DNA of 64,000 nucleotides from NCBI GenBank assembly GCA_012845835.1, contig JABAKD010000020.1, forward strand, positions 4,982,720 to 5,046,719. Reading direction: 5' to 3'. A program made the translations under genes and the position numbers. Shown piece after piece: positions 48,111-59,738 of the stretch; position 1 is the first letter of the stretch; each line of letters opens with the position of its first letter. The notes under the pieces are model-generated. The model was not told where the DNA came from. It ran no database searches and saw only the letters and a list, made by a program, of their open reading frames with translations. The stretch comes from Undaria pinnatifida (lineage: Eukaryota; Sar; Phaeophyceae; Laminariales; Alariaceae).

Positions 48111-48930
48111 CTACACAACTTGTATCCCCGTCAAGAGTATTTTGTGTCCAGCCGAGAAACTCTTGCCCTCTTTCTCAAAAATGTTAGAAGCGCGATCCTC
48201 ACAACTACCCACCTGGTGTCTCGAGGAACGCCTCTGCGCGCAGACTCGTTGCTTTTGTGCTGATCTCCTGGTCGCGGCGACAACCAACTTCCACTCTGCG
48301 TCGCCATCCTTTTGCAATGTCTTATCAAAGCTTTCGAAAAATTGTGAGTGCACAGGGGGCACTCCTTGCCTTCTCCGCGCTTCAGACAGCAATTATTTGA
48401 CGTTCTCGCCGTGGTTCGGCCCAGACAGAACCGCCGGTCAACACTTACTTTGCGAAGCAGGGCCAGGCAGGGGGCATCTTTTAGCCGAAACCTGTAGTGA
48501 CATTCACCTTAGTGGGTGTCGTTGTCGAACCAAAAATGAAGCTTGCTGGTGCTGCAGTCGCATGGGAAGCCGCCACAAAAAAAAGAAAATAACTACCAGG
48601 TAGAGCGTTATCTTTGTTTTCTTCGGATGAAAGACCGTGAGCAGGTGCAGGCGTTGCAGCAGCTATTATATCAGGCGGGGGTATCACAGCAGCAGGTCAT
48701 GCTGCTGGTGTGGACGTCGCAGGAACAGAAGGAGGTGGTGGTGCACCAGACGGAACATAGTCCATCGGAGTCGGCATTGGATTTGCTACTTTGTAGCTGG
48801 TTGATGGATCAAGACCGAGTGGGCAGTGGATGTGTGTGCCTCATGGGCCAGAAGCAGCTACAGGAAAGTATGATGATAGTAGATCCTCAAATAAATAAGG
48901 TGTATCACGCAGGTTGCAAAGAAAGGTGAG
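48111..48930 (-). pseudogene. Unidentified Pro/Ala-rich coding remnant
   Basis: On the minus strand, a protein-like Pro-rich frame (LDPSTSYKVANPMP, then GAPPPPSVPATSTPAA, then PPPDIIAAATPAPAHG) runs through at least two TGA codons. A downstream 93-residue ORF (48111-48392) is basic and polar, with QFFESFDKTLQKDGDAEWKL. The composition looks coding-derived, but I recognise no domain. It may be a decayed mobile-element ORF or gene fragment. Plus-strand ORFs over the same bases (to 186 residues) look like shadows. Confidence 0.35.
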
Positions 48931-49109
48931 TATCGACACAAATTTTTCAGTCACAGCTGACGCGTTGAGATATTTGTTTCAAACTAAAACGGCTACGAAT
49001 CGGTATAAAATTATGTCTAATGTATACCTGGTAACACTATTAGCCGATCATAATCAAAACGAAAACATAGAAAAACGTCAGTGTGCACTTTTCAGTACGG
49101 GGTAACACA

Positions 49110-49565
49110 TGGGCCAGCCCGTGGGCCGACCCATGAGCCGGGTCTTTCAATCCACGGGCCGGTCCATATGAAGCCCGTGTCTCATGGGCCTCGCAGCGAA
49201 TGTCATGGGCCGGGCCGGGCCGGGCCGATGTATTTTGAAATTCGATGGGCCGGGCCGGGCCGCAGCCCATCCTCTGAAAAATAGACGGGCCGGGCCGGGT
49301 CGCGGCCCGGCCTCTGAATATTTGGTGGGCCGGGCCGGGCCACGGCCCATCCTCATAAAAATTGATGGGCCGGGCTGGGCCGTGGCCCATCCTATGAAAA
49401 TTTGGTAGGCCTGGCCGTGCCGCGGCCTATCAAATAGAAAACTGATGGGCCGCCGCAGCCCACAAAAAACAAACTTGATGGGACGAGCCGGGCCGCGGCC
49501 CACTACATGAAAAAATGATGGGCCGCCCCACCAGCGCCGGCCCATTACAAGGCCTCGGCAAAAAA
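49110..49565. repeat. 40-bp GGGCCGGGCC minisatellite
   Basis: Units start at 49287, 49327, 49367 and 49407, exactly 40 bp apart, with degenerate units on both sides. Each has GGGCCGGGCCGGGCCGCGGC followed by CCATCCTCTGAAAA-like sequence, so each unit can self-pair. Confidence 0.93.
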
Positions 49566-49599
49566 TGAAAGAAGCTCGGCGTCGGGCCAAAACGTTGAA

Positions 49600-51990
49600 A
49601 GCAAGAAGCTAGTCGCTAGTCGAGCCAAGAAGTTTGTGAAAGCGACAGCGGCAAGAAATGGAAGAAGCTACTCGGGCCAAGAAGTTAAAGGCAACAAGCT
49701 GGTCGGACCAAAAGGCCCTGTACAGGCCAGCCCGCTTGGGCTGCTCGTATCGGCCAGTACCGAGGGGCTGGTGTGCGACCGAGGCGACGAAAGTGAAGTT
49801 GAACGCACGATTGCAGGATATGGAAGACGCGAGGAAACGGGTCCGTTCTGCTCCAAACGATCGTGGTCTACAGCAAGCCTTGAAGGCGACCACCGAACAG
49901 CTGAAACGCACGCGGGCCGAAGCTGTTCAGAGGTTCTTCGAAGATTACGTTAGCCAACTCGAAGGGCGTATCCCAAAAGGTGATCAATTTGGCTCCTTCA
50001 AACACCTCAAGGGGATGAATGTGGAAGGGAAGAGGACGTTTAACTCGCAGTACATCAAAGACGAGGAACGTCGATTGCTGCGGGATAATGCCCTCATCCG
50101 CGAGCGGTGAGTGAAGGTGGTTTCACAAACTGCTCGACACCAAGTCGCCGCCCCTTGATCCAAGCGTTGTGGACGGGCTTAAGCAGTGGCCCCCATGCAG
50201 ACCACTGCACGATGTCCCGTCTAGGTACGAAGTAGAGGAGGCGATCTGTGCGTTGGCGAACCGAAAGGCGGTAGGGCCCGATGGTCTACCGGCCGAGCTC
50301 TTGAAGGTTTTAGTCGACGAAGGAGAGTTGAACACCCTCGGAAAGTCCCACGATATCATCGTCGCTGTGTGAAGGAGAGGTGGCGTACCGCGACAATAGC
50401 AAGGTGCAACGATTAAGGTGCTTCACAAGAAGAAAGATCGGACTGAGTGTGACAATTATCGTGGCATCTCCCTCGTGGCTCACGGTGGCAAAATACTCCT
50501 CAAAGTCATCGAGGGTCGCCGGAGTGACCATTGCAAACGCGAGAACATTCTGCCGGAGGAACAGCGTGGGTTCAGACCCCAACGCTCGACGGTTGACATA
50601 ATGTTCGTAGTACGACGACAGCAGGAACTGGCGCGGAAGAAGGATACCCCCTTGTATTTGTACTTTATCGACCTCACCAAAGCATACGACTCCGTCGACC
50701 GAACCCTTCTGTGGTATGTCCTTGCTCGTTTCGGCGTGCCACCGAGAATGCTCGCCGTCATCCACCAATTCCACGACGGTATGCAAGCATGTGTGCGGCT
50801 GGATGATGGAGAGTGCTCGGATAAGTTCGACGTGGGGCAAGGTCTCAGGCAAGGATGGTTTCTCGCGCTACTGCTGTTCAACATGTTTTTCACGGCGGTA
50901 CTGCATGTGGCCGAGAAACGCCTCCTCGCTGATGCAGCCATCACGGACAACATGGTGCAGCTCCAACGAAAGGAGAGAGGCGAGAAAAATGGCACTTCAC
51001 GCATAGGCGAAGTCGACGGGCGGAGGGGGAAGAAGGGGGATAAGGTGCAGAGATTGTGGGGTATGCTGTACGCGGACGATGCGGGCATTGTATCGCGATA
51101 ATCCGAAGGGCTGGAGAGGATGATGACGGTGATCGTGACTGCGTGCTCGTCGTTCGGGCTTACGGTATCCGAGGCAAAAACAGAGATAATGAGCCTGGAA
51201 ACCAAAGGCGGGGGAAACTTGTCCTTCACAATCAATGCAGCCGGCCAGGTATACAAACAAACAATCGAGTTTGTGTACTTGGGCGGCGCTATCACCGCAG
51301 ACAGAGACCTCAGCATTGGAATAACGAGGCACCTTCGAGGGCCTGTGCGTGCTTCCAGCGGTACAAGATGGAAATCTATGATCGCCCGGGTGTGCGCTTA
51401 CGGTTGAAGGTGCGGCTGCTGAAAGCTGAGATGGTCGAGACACTTCTTTACGGTTGCATGACGTGGAGCCCGAAGAAGCCTGACTATGACAGGCTACGAC
51501 GGGCTCACCACTCCATGCTCCTCCGATGCCTCGGATGGCAGAAACGGAAGCGCGACGACCACACCCAATCGTACGCCGACGCGCTTGCCAAGACAGCTTC
51601 CGAGAGCATGGAGGCGATAGTGCGCAAACGGAGGATATTGTTTGCGGGATTCGTAGCACGTATGGGGGAGGAGCGTCTGCCACAGAGGGTGATGTTTGGG
51701 GAGCTTGTTGAGGGTAAGGGCTACTCAGGGGGGCAAGAGAAAGACCCGGCATGGATCATCTGAAAGAGGACATGTCGGTCTTTGAAATGAAATTCGAAGG
51801 GTGGCGAAAGGCTGCTCAGAAGGCTGGCAGATGGTTTCGATGAGTAGAGGAGAGAGCCAAGTTGTTCATGCGGAATTAGCATGAAACGGAGAGACGCACA
51901 GCTGCAGAGCGCAGAGCAACGCGCGAAGGCTGCGGCAGCGCCATCCACCGTCGGCACCTCTAAGCGGCCGGGGAAAGGGAGAAGGGTGGG
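49600..51990 (+). pseudogene. Non-LTR (LINE-type) reverse transcriptase, broken
   Basis: Frames at 49658-50110, 50169-50372, 50418-51101, 51120-51407 and 51335-51763 give one polymerase. Blocks in order are [62 protein letters not shown] (first catalytic Asp), [17 protein letters not shown], and the active site [13 protein letters not shown] conserved tail then has FVYLGGAITADRDLS, ETLLYGCMTWSPKK and KRKRDDH. A stop follows at 51100, and there are at least three frameshifts. No endonuclease is seen, so the 5' end is probably truncated. It would act by target-primed reverse transcription. Confidence 0.9.
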
Positions 51991-52155
51991 GGGGGGGTGG
52001 GGGGGGGGGGGGGGGGGGGGCAAGGGAAAGGGGGGAAGGGGGGGGGGGGGGAAGGGGGGGATGGGGGGGGGGGGAGGGGAAGGGGGGAAGGGGGGTAGAG
52101 GGGGGGTGGGGGAGGGGGGGGGGTGGGAGGAAGGGGCGGGGAAGGGGGGGCGTCA
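51970..52155. repeat. G-rich tract at the LINE 3' side
   Basis: (G)n with A or T interruptions for about 180 bp, directly after the LINE tail (TVGTSKRPGKG). Pro or Gly ORFs here are compositional. Confidence 0.9.
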
Positions 52156-52249
52156 TGCCCAAGAGACTGAAGTCTGGGTTTGGACATCATCATCTTGAAA
52201 GTTGTGGGCCTTCCCATGGCCGTCACAAGATAGCGTAAGAACGCCCTGA

Positions 52250-52800
52250 CTTCTTCGCCATGTTGCGTTCCCTCCCCAGTACCATAGATGATGCACTTGA
52301 TACCCTCTATGAGCCCAATGCCGTCTTTAGTCAGTTCCTAGGGTCTGATAGTATGACATTTTTTTCTCTTTTCCGTTCCTTGATTCCTCTTCTTGCCTTG
52401 TCTTTTCTTGCTTTTCTTGTATTTTATTTTTTTTCCTTTCCTTTATCTTCTTTTCTTTTCTTTGTTTCTTCTCTCCAATTGACTTGCGTCTGTCGTTCAT
52501 ATGCGTAGTGATAGATACTACGTGTAACATATACGTGGTAGTCTTTGGTGGGTGGCAAGTGGTATAGTCGGTTTTTCCAGGCGCGGCTAATGAGACGTAT
52601 GCACTGGTATGGACTTGGCACATCGTAGACTGACTCCCGATTTCACTTTTATATGTTTCTGGTGGGGGCATGGACTGCGTCAGCTGTGATATATGCGTGT
52701 ACCACCTTGGGTTGGTTGTGCTTTTCCCTGGGGTATTCCTCAGCTCCAGAGTGACTGGAGCCTGTCATGTGACCACGGACTTGATTATGCGGGTTGGTGT
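52250..52800 (+). repeat. S-family retroposon-like repeat, copy 3
   Basis: Inverted relative to copy 2 and colinear with it, from GACTTCTTCGC at the 5' side through the pyrimidine tract to GACTTGATTATGCGGGTTGG before the (AAC)n tail. Confidence 0.88.
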
Positions 52801-52802
52801 GA

Positions 52803-52851
52803 GAACAACAACAACAACAACGAGAACAACAACAACAACAACAACAACAAT

Positions 52852-52945
<94 letters not shown>

Positions 52946-52980
52946 CCAACAACCACAACAACAACAGCAACAGTTACAAC
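52803..52980. repeat. (AAC)n microsatellite tail of S copy 3
   Basis: Begins AACAACAACAACAACGAG, then an almost pure AAC run ending with CAGCAAC/AGTTAC variants. Poly-Asn or poly-Thr ORFs are artefacts. Confidence 0.95.
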
Positions 52981-53192
52981 ATCGGCCACCCTAGACGAAT
53001 TTATATATAGAAAAAATTAATATTTTAATATTCTCAAAATTTCAATCCACCTCGAAAAATTATCGTACAATTCCCGGAATAAATCCCTTCAAAATTCACA
53101 AGTCAAAACGACCCTATCGAAGGTAATGCACCAAAAAAAAAAATGCCTGCCTCCATAACCCACGACAAGAAAATACTTTTTTTTGTAAGCCC

Positions 53193-53915
53193 CATTTTTT
53201 TTTTTCTCGCTTCCTCTCGCTTAAACGCCCCATCTACTACCAAAATCCGCCAGAGTAATAAATACTTGCCACGCCCTGGATATCGCTTCGGTATCTTTTT
53301 CGAGCCCTCCATGCCGCTGCTGCAATTCCCACCCACCCCCGCCCCCAACGCCCCCTCCTTCCCCACCACCCGCACCATCGCCTAGACCTAGCACCACGCG
53401 TATAGCAAACCCCTACACCTATGCGACCTAAAGCCCTCCCCCCCCGCCCCCCGCCTCCCCCGCCACATCCCCCCCCCCTCTTCCACAAGAAGGATTTATA
53501 GTTTCCACGCACAAATTGACCTGCCCCACCCGTCCCGTCCCCCCCCCTCCCCCCCTCCCGCCCCCCTACTGATCAAAATCAGGCCCCCACGTCCTTAAAA
53601 ACTCCGCCCTCCCCTCACCGGATATTCGACTTACAGGATTTACTTGATAAACTGATGCGTTTCCTTCCACAGCTGTCAGATATCGTCCCCCTCAAGAAAC
53701 GGGTTTTATAGTTTCCGCGCACAGACTGCTTAATATCATCCTGTTGACCCTGATAGCTACTACAGTGTAGTTGCAAGGGGAGTCGCCGACCTATATCCTT
53801 AATGAGGACACACAACCCGTAATACGCGCGATCGGAGTATCACACACAGCTTGCAAAGATGAGTTTCGACAAAATATTCGATCTCACAGCTGGAGTGTAT
53901 TTTTAATTTTTTTAC
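53193..53915 (+). repeat. R-family repeat, near full length (about 720 bp)
   Basis: Starts with a T run and CTCGCTTCCTCTCGC, has C-rich internal tracts, and ends GGAGTGTATTTT plus an AT tail. It is nearly identical, inverted, to 55525-56246. Confidence 0.88.
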
Positions 53916-53931
53916 GTAGTACCAGGTATAA

Positions 53932-54140
53932 TTTAAAAATACACTCCAGCCGTGAGATCGAATATTTTGTCGAAACTTATCTTTGCAAGCTGTGTGTGAT
54001 ACTCCGATCGCGCGTATTACGGGTTGTGTGTCCTCATTAAGGATATAGGTCGGCGACTCCCCTTGCAACTACAGCAGGGTAGCTATCAGGGTCAACGGGG
54101 TGATGTTAGTCAGTCTGTACGCGGAAACTATAAAACCCGT
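53932..54140 (-). repeat. R-family repeat, head-to-head partner
   Basis: Its fixed 3' end faces that of the preceding copy across about 15 bp. It is truncated after ATAAAACCCGTT, a few bases before pogo-type element 2. Confidence 0.85.
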
Positions 54141-54149
54141 TTGTACATA

Positions 54150-55254
54150 CAGTACTGGGCCCTCTATGGTGAAGGTTGAATAGTGCAGGTGCCCGGTATA
54201 GTGCGTGTAAAATCTCTGGACACAGAGAGTGCCCTCGATAGTGCAGGACCTACACTATTATTGAGGGAGATCCCGCTATAGTGCAGGTTTTTCACCGCGG
54301 TGCCCCGCAATAGTGCAGGTTGGACACACCCACACGGGCAGGCAAACAGCGGACAGACGCAACACAGAAACAAGGGTACACGTGCTGCTGCAGACCCAAA
54401 GAGCTCTATGCAGCGCAGGGGCGCACCATGCCTTGTGCGGACGGTGAACTGTGGCATCAACAAGACAGAACGCCGCAAGCCCCTTATGGCCACGTTTGTC
54501 AGGGAGGATGTGGCGGATGGCTCCACGGTAATTGCGGCAGCATGTGTGACGACCACGAAACGAAGCGCATCTGCGGCAAGTGCGTCGCCGAGGCTGGCAA
54601 GCGCAAAGCGACACCAGCTGAGGGTGCCGGGGCGGGACCATCTCAACGCCCGAAGAAAACGAAGGGGAGGAGTGAGAAGTGTTCTGGTTCTCGTGCGCAG
54701 CCGGACAACAACGCGAAGCTTGAGATTCTCAATTTTTTCGTGACGTTGCGCGGTCGAGGGGTACATGGTTGTTTGTTTTTCTTGCGGTGCGCTTCCTGTC
54801 GTGCTTGTCTTGGTTTGTTTGTGTTTGTTTTCTTCTTGCACCATCGAAGCGGGTGCGTCAGGCAGACATGAAAGAGTTATGTCACCACGTAATGAGGGCG
54901 GGGGGCAGTAGTACATGGTTGCTCGTTTTTTTGCAGTGCGCTTCCTGTCGTGTTTCTTCTTCTGTTTGGTCTTTTTCTATCTTCGAACATTGAAGGAAGG
55001 CAACGAGGACTGAGATTTAGCTTCGTCTACATAATTTCGATTAATTTCGTACTCCGTTAGCCCCGCAAAGCGTGAGCGCCACACCATGAACTCAATGAGA
55101 GCCTCATCCTGCACTATTGAGGGATATTCAACACCTCAATAGCGCCGAACCTGCACTATTGAGGCGTGCCCACTTTTATGAGTAGTGCAGGTGCTTGCTA
55201 TAGTGCCGGAAACATCTCTGAACACACCCTTGCACCATACCTGGCCCAGTACTG
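54150..55254. mobile_element. Non-autonomous pogo/Tc1-type DNA transposon 2
   Basis: Inverted ends begin CAGTACTGGGCC and share TATGGTG.AAGG inside. TA flanks both sides (54148-54149, 55255-55256). Both subterminal regions carry repeats of an ATAGTGCAGGT motif (54.18, 54.24, 54.28 and 54.31 kb, and inverted at 55.11, 55.15 and 55.19 kb), as expected for transposase binding. Length is about 1.1 kb, so non-autonomous. Confidence 0.85.
54320..54871 (+). pseudogene. Zinc-finger fragment inside pogo-type element 2
   Basis: A 183-residue ORF includes a zinc-binding pattern C60-x3-C64-x4-H69-x2-C72-x12-C85-x2-C88 (HVCQGGCGGWLHGNCG, then KRICGKC). A basic linker KRKATPAEGAGAG follows. This PHD-like pattern could be the C-terminal finger of the autonomous transposase, or a captured host domain. 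Residues after about 120 are low-complexity and hydrophobic, probably not original coding. A duplicated 50-bp block (TACATGGTTG...GCGCTTCCTGTCG) lies at 54.76 and 54.91 kb. Confidence 0.5.
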
Positions 55255-55329
55255 TATCGACTGATCTGAAACGAAACAAAACGAAACCTTACGGAACCAC
55301 CCACGTTTTCGTCGGCGGACTGCTGTAGT

Positions 55330-55516
55330 TGTTGTTGTTCTCACATTAACTTGCATAATCAAGTCCGTGGTCATAGGACACGCTCCAGTCACTCTGGAAC
55401 TGAGGAATATCCTAGGAAAAAACCCAACCAACCCAAGGTGGTACACGCATATATCACAGCTGACGCAGTTCATGCCTACACCAGAAACATATAGAAGTGA
55501 AATTGGGAGTCAGTCT
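55330..55516 (-). repeat. S-family repeat, copy 4, low-coordinate part
   Basis: Starts with TTGTTGTTGTTCTCAC (short tail). It is interrupted at 55517 by an R insertion and resumes at 56255. Confidence 0.85.
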
Positions 55517-55524
55517 ACGATGAC

Positions 55525-56246
55525 ATATTATAAGAATTAAAATACACTCTAGCTGTGAGATCGAATATTTTGTCGAAACTCATCTTTGCAAGCTGTGTGT
55601 GATACTCCGATCGCGCGTATTACGGGTTGTGTGCCCTCATTAAGGATATAGGTCGGCGACTCCCCTTGCAACTACACTGTAGTAGCTATCAGGGTCAACA
55701 GGGTGATGTTAAGCAGTCTGTGCGCGGAAACTATAAAACCCGTTTCTTGAGGGGGACGATATCTGACAGCTGTGGAAGGAAACGCATCAGTTTATCAAGT
55801 ATATCCTGTAAGTCGAATATCCGGTGAGGGGAGGGCGGAGTTTTTAAGGACGTGGGGGCCTGATTTTGATCAGTAGGGGGGCGGGAGGGGGGGAGGGGGG
55901 GGGACGGGACGGGTGGGGCAGGTCAATTTGTGCGTGGAAACTATAAATCCTTCTTGTGGGAGAGGGGGGGGGAATGTGGCGGGGGAGGCGGGGGGCGGGG
56001 GGGAAGGGCTTTAGGTCGCATAGATGTAGGGGTTTGCTATACGCGTGGTGCTAGGTCTAGGCGATGGTGCGGGTGGTGGGGAAGGAGGGGGCGTTGGGGG
56101 CAGGGGTGGGTGGGAATTGCAGCAGCGGCATGGACGGGTCGAAAAAGATACCGACGCGATATCCGGGGCGTGGCAAGTATTTATTACTCTGGCGGATTTC
56201 GATAGTAGGTGGGGCGTTTAAGCGAGAGGAAGCGAGAAAAAAAAAA
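55525..56246 (-). repeat. R-family repeat, full-length insertion within S
   Basis: 722 bp flanked by the direct repeat ACGATGAC (55517-55524 and 56247-56254), splitting S copy 4. It ends in an A run on the high side, i.e. a T run at the element's 5' start. Confidence 0.9.
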
Positions 56247-56254
56247 ACGATGAC

Positions 56255-56394
56255 GTATGTGCCAGGTCTATATACCTGGTGCATTCGTCTCAGTATTCAC
56301 GCCTGGAAAAACCGACGACACACCGCTTGCCACCCAAGAAAGACTACCACGTATATATTACACACGTAGTATCTATCAATACGCATACGCACGA
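56255..56394 (-). repeat. S-family repeat, copy 4, high-coordinate part
   Basis: Continues S from GTGCCAGGTC to CGCATACGCACGAC, where another R copy begins. Confidence 0.85.
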
Positions 56395-56398
56395 CATT

Positions 56399-56544
56399 AT
56401 TATAAAAATTAAAATACACTCCAGCTGTGAGATCGAAGATTTCGTCGAAACTCATCTTTGCAAGCTGTGTGTGATACTCCGATCGCGCGCATTACGAGTT
56501 GTGTGTCCTCATTAAGGATATAGGTCGGCGACTCCCCTTACATT
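56399..56544 (-). repeat. R-family repeat
   Basis: About 146 bp from the fixed end, inserted in S copy 4 and truncated after GGTCGGCGACTCCCCTTA. Confidence 0.85.
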
Positions 56545-56639
56545 ATGTAGTACGACTTGCCAATTACTTCCGATTCCCAGAATACGACAATCACCAAACC
56601 TCCAAAACAAAAAAGCGTTAAAATCCTAGGATCCAAAAT

Positions 56640-58020
56640 ACGTATTACATCGCCCTATTAATAATAGAGCCTACAAGGACCAAGACCAACCAAGATAAAA
56701 AAGCGAAAAAAACGAAATACCTGCCTTCTGCGAACAAGAGGCTTTGTCCAGTAGGTGACGAGTGACCTTGAATCTCTCGAGCACCTTCTCTCGCCGCGGC
56801 TTGGTCGGGCGACGACCGTCCGGCTCCGCTCCCCAGCTCCCGAAGGTGCTGAGGATTGCCCGCGTACCGATCTCCTGTATCTCTCCCTATTTCTTTCCTA
56901 ATCGCCATGCTTTTCTCCGCCCCCCCAAACACCAAAACCACCACATTCCAGAGGGATCTAGTCTCGCGATCAGAGTTCTCAGACCGGGGCAATCCCTGCA
57001 GCGCTGGTGGTGGTCACGGCAATGATGGTACCTCGGCCGGTAGCTGCTGTTTAATATCGGGCTCGTCTTCTTTCTCCACAACCACCATCTCCCGCTGCTG
57101 CAGCAACGTTCCCCCCGGCCCCCCTGCCTCTTTATCCACCACGTCGAACCACGGTCTTCCTTCACGACCACCGTTGGTTCTCCGTTATCCCCCGCCTGCC
57201 GCTGCTCTTCCAGCTCTATCGCCTCCGCTTGGGGCGATGACAGCGACAGCGCTGGCGGTGGCGAAGCAACCAACTCACCAACCTGCTCAACACAATGATC
57301 CGCCTCATTCAGCGGTGGCGACGGCGGAGATGGAGCGTTCCTCGGGTCCTCCTTTTCCTCCCTGACTTCTTTATCCATATTTTCTTCTTGCTCTTCCTCT
57401 ACCACCTTGACTTCCCCTAGCACCTGCTCCTCCTCTTTTTCCTTCTTCTGCACATGCATAGTCACCTCCTGCTCACCAATCGTAGCCACCTGCTGCTGCT
57501 GTAGTTGCTGGCACCGTTTCTCCAGCTCTAGTTGTACCATGTACCATTATTACAACCGAATAAGCAATGAGCTTTTCGTTGGCTTGAATTTCAAAACGTT
57601 TCTCTGCTGGGCCAATTGGTCTGCTATTTATCTTGCCACTCCCACGAGGGGGCCATCAGGCGTCGGAAACGCGGCACTCCTTGGGCGCCCGTCATCTTCT
57701 CGACTACTCTTCACGTTCTCGGAGGACGATAGCGGCAGTTTGTTGAACTTTTTTTCTTCATGGGCGACGGCCAATCTCCTCGCAGCAGCAAGTTCGTCTT
57801 CAAATCTTCTTGCCTATATGACTTCCGGGATTTTCCAAGAGTATAGACAATATGTGGTTCATTTTGCCTAACCCCTTGTACGAATTGTCTTCTGGATCGG
57901 ATTCTCCTAGTGCTAGCGTAATAGACCGCTTCGTACACGGGGTCGACTCGAAGCGAGAACAGGCAGATGACGACGGTGTCGAGGTGCCACGAAGCTCAGG
58001 AGATGAGGGAAAACACGTAC
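56640..58020 (-). pseudogene. Unidentified coiled-coil, Glu-rich coding remnant
   Basis: The minus strand carries protein-like sequence in shifting frames: DPEDNSYKGLGKMNHIL, then RRFEDELAAARRLAVAHEE, then TPDGPLVGVAR followed by a TAG and ADQLAQQRNVLKFKPTKSS. A 217-residue ORF (56887-57540) then starts LELEKRCQQLQQQQV, with a Glu/Lys-rich middle and a Ser/Pro-rich part. The first half looks like one long coiled coil broken by stops. No catalytic motif is visible. A mobile-element accessory protein or a host pseudogene are both possible. Plus-strand ORFs here are probably shadows. Confidence 0.4.
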
Positions 58021-58269
58021 CAGGTATATATTAACCATACATTGTAGACCGAAGTCAATGCAGGAGCAGAAGCGTAAAAATAAGAAGTGCAAGTGAGCTG
58101 CGGAGCACCACCTTTACCAGACTTCTCTCCGTGTCATACCATGACTCAATTTACGCGCTAAATTGCACAATATAGACTCCTTCGGTGATCGAAAAATGAT
58201 TTTCATCCACCCGGGGCAACATGAAATCGCTCCGTACTACTACATTCCAAATAATATATATACGGCAGC

Positions 58270-58795
58270 TGATATCACCTCATTATCTTTCTAGCCATCC
58301 ATGCCGTAGCTCCAATTCATCCCCCTCCCCCCTCCTTCCCTCCCCCCGCTCCCTCTTGTTCCAACGCCCCATCTATAACCAAAATATGCCAGAGTAATAA
58401 GCACTACCAGGCAGTTGATATCGCCAAATTACATTTCTAGCCACCCATGTCGAACCTCCAATTCATTCCACCCCCCCCTCCCCCCAAACGCCCCCTCCTT
58501 CCCCACCACCCGAACCATCGCCTAGACAGAATACACTTGATAAACTGATGCATTTTCTTCCACAGCTGTCAGATTTAGTCCCCCTCAAAAACGGGTTTAA
58601 TAGTTTCCGCACAGACTAACTAACATCACCCTGTTGACCCTGGTACAAGCTACGTTGCAGTTCCAAGGGGAGTCGATGACCTATATCCTTAATGAGGACA
58701 CACAACCCGTAATACGCGCGATCGGAGTATCACACACAGCTTGCAAATATTAGTTTCGATAAAGAAATCTTCGATCTCACAGCTGAAGTGTATTT
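58270..58795 (+). repeat. R-family repeat, diverged long copy
   Basis: Two internal half-units (CGCCCCATCTATAACCAAAA, GCCAGAGTAATAAGCACTAC) and the fixed end GAAGTGTATTTATATTT. Confidence 0.8.
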
Positions 58796-58804
58796 ATATT
58801 TTTA

Positions 58805-58945
58805 TAATAATTCGTGTCATACTCCGATCGCGCGAATCACGGGTTGTGTGTCCTCATTTTGGATGTAGGTCGGCGACCCCCCTTGGAACTACAGTGTAGC
58901 TATCATGGTCAACAGTGTGATGTTAGTCAGTTTGTGCGCTATATA
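58805..58945 (-). repeat. R-family repeat, diverged head-to-head partner
   Basis: Begins inside the element at GTGTCATACTCCGATCGCGCG, lacks the terminal 60 bp, and faces the preceding copy. Confidence 0.75.
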
Positions 58946-59168
58946 CAACATTATTAGTACTAACTAGCAGCCATAGAGCAAGGCTACACGGCGGTAGGGG
59001 GGTCACTTTCGGAGCCTTCTTTTCGAATTGGGTCGGGGTCATTCGCGCCAGCGACCCCCCCCCGTTCCGTTGCGGTTTAGATCTGTCGTGCTGCGAATCC
59101 GCAAGCAATCGCCGGGATGAAACATTTTAATCCGTGCACAGGGGCACTCGTGCGAGCGGCTCAAACCC

Positions 59169-59169
<1 letters not shown>

Positions 59170-59214
<45 letters not shown>

Positions 59215-59230
59215 ATGGTAGTAGTAGTAT

Positions 59231-59307
<77 letters not shown>

Positions 59308-59310
59308 ATG

Positions 59311-59360
<50 letters not shown>
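59170..59360. repeat. (GTA)n / (TAC)n microsatellite
   Basis: About 190 bp of GTA with a few AATG and ATTA interruptions. Poly-Val or poly-Leu ORFs here are artefacts. Confidence 0.96.
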
Positions 59361-59362
<2 letters not shown>

Positions 59363-59738
59363 CGAAAAATGGAGTGCCCCCCGGACTGCATCCTTGATCA
59401 ACAACTCCTTATTCCCAAATCTGGTATTATGGTATCATAGCGTACCAGGTACCTGGTACCACGAACAGGGTAACGCATGTAAGCCTAGTGTGGCTTTGGT
59501 GCCTATTGATAGTATCCTAGGTTGCATACCATGTAGACTAGACTACAACATTAAAATAGATGAGAAATACATTTCAGCTGTGAGATCCACCAAAACGGAT
59601 TCTTTGATCAAAACTCAGCTTTGCATCACACATGGTGACGAGAACGTTATGCAATCTTGCACGACATCGTCGCACGTGAGGCTCAAGCTCGTTAGATTTC
59701 ACACCCGCCTGTTCACACGTACATATATATGATCTCAC

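Noticed and set aside
51866-52226. Poly-Pro and poly-Gly ORFs
   Set aside because: They follow from the G-rich tract at the LINE 3' side.
52670-53020. Poly-Thr and poly-Asn ORFs
   Set aside because: Translations of the (AAC)n tail of the S repeat.
59039-59404. 121-residue poly-Leu and 87-residue poly-Val ORFs
   Set aside because: Translations of the (GTA)n microsatellite.
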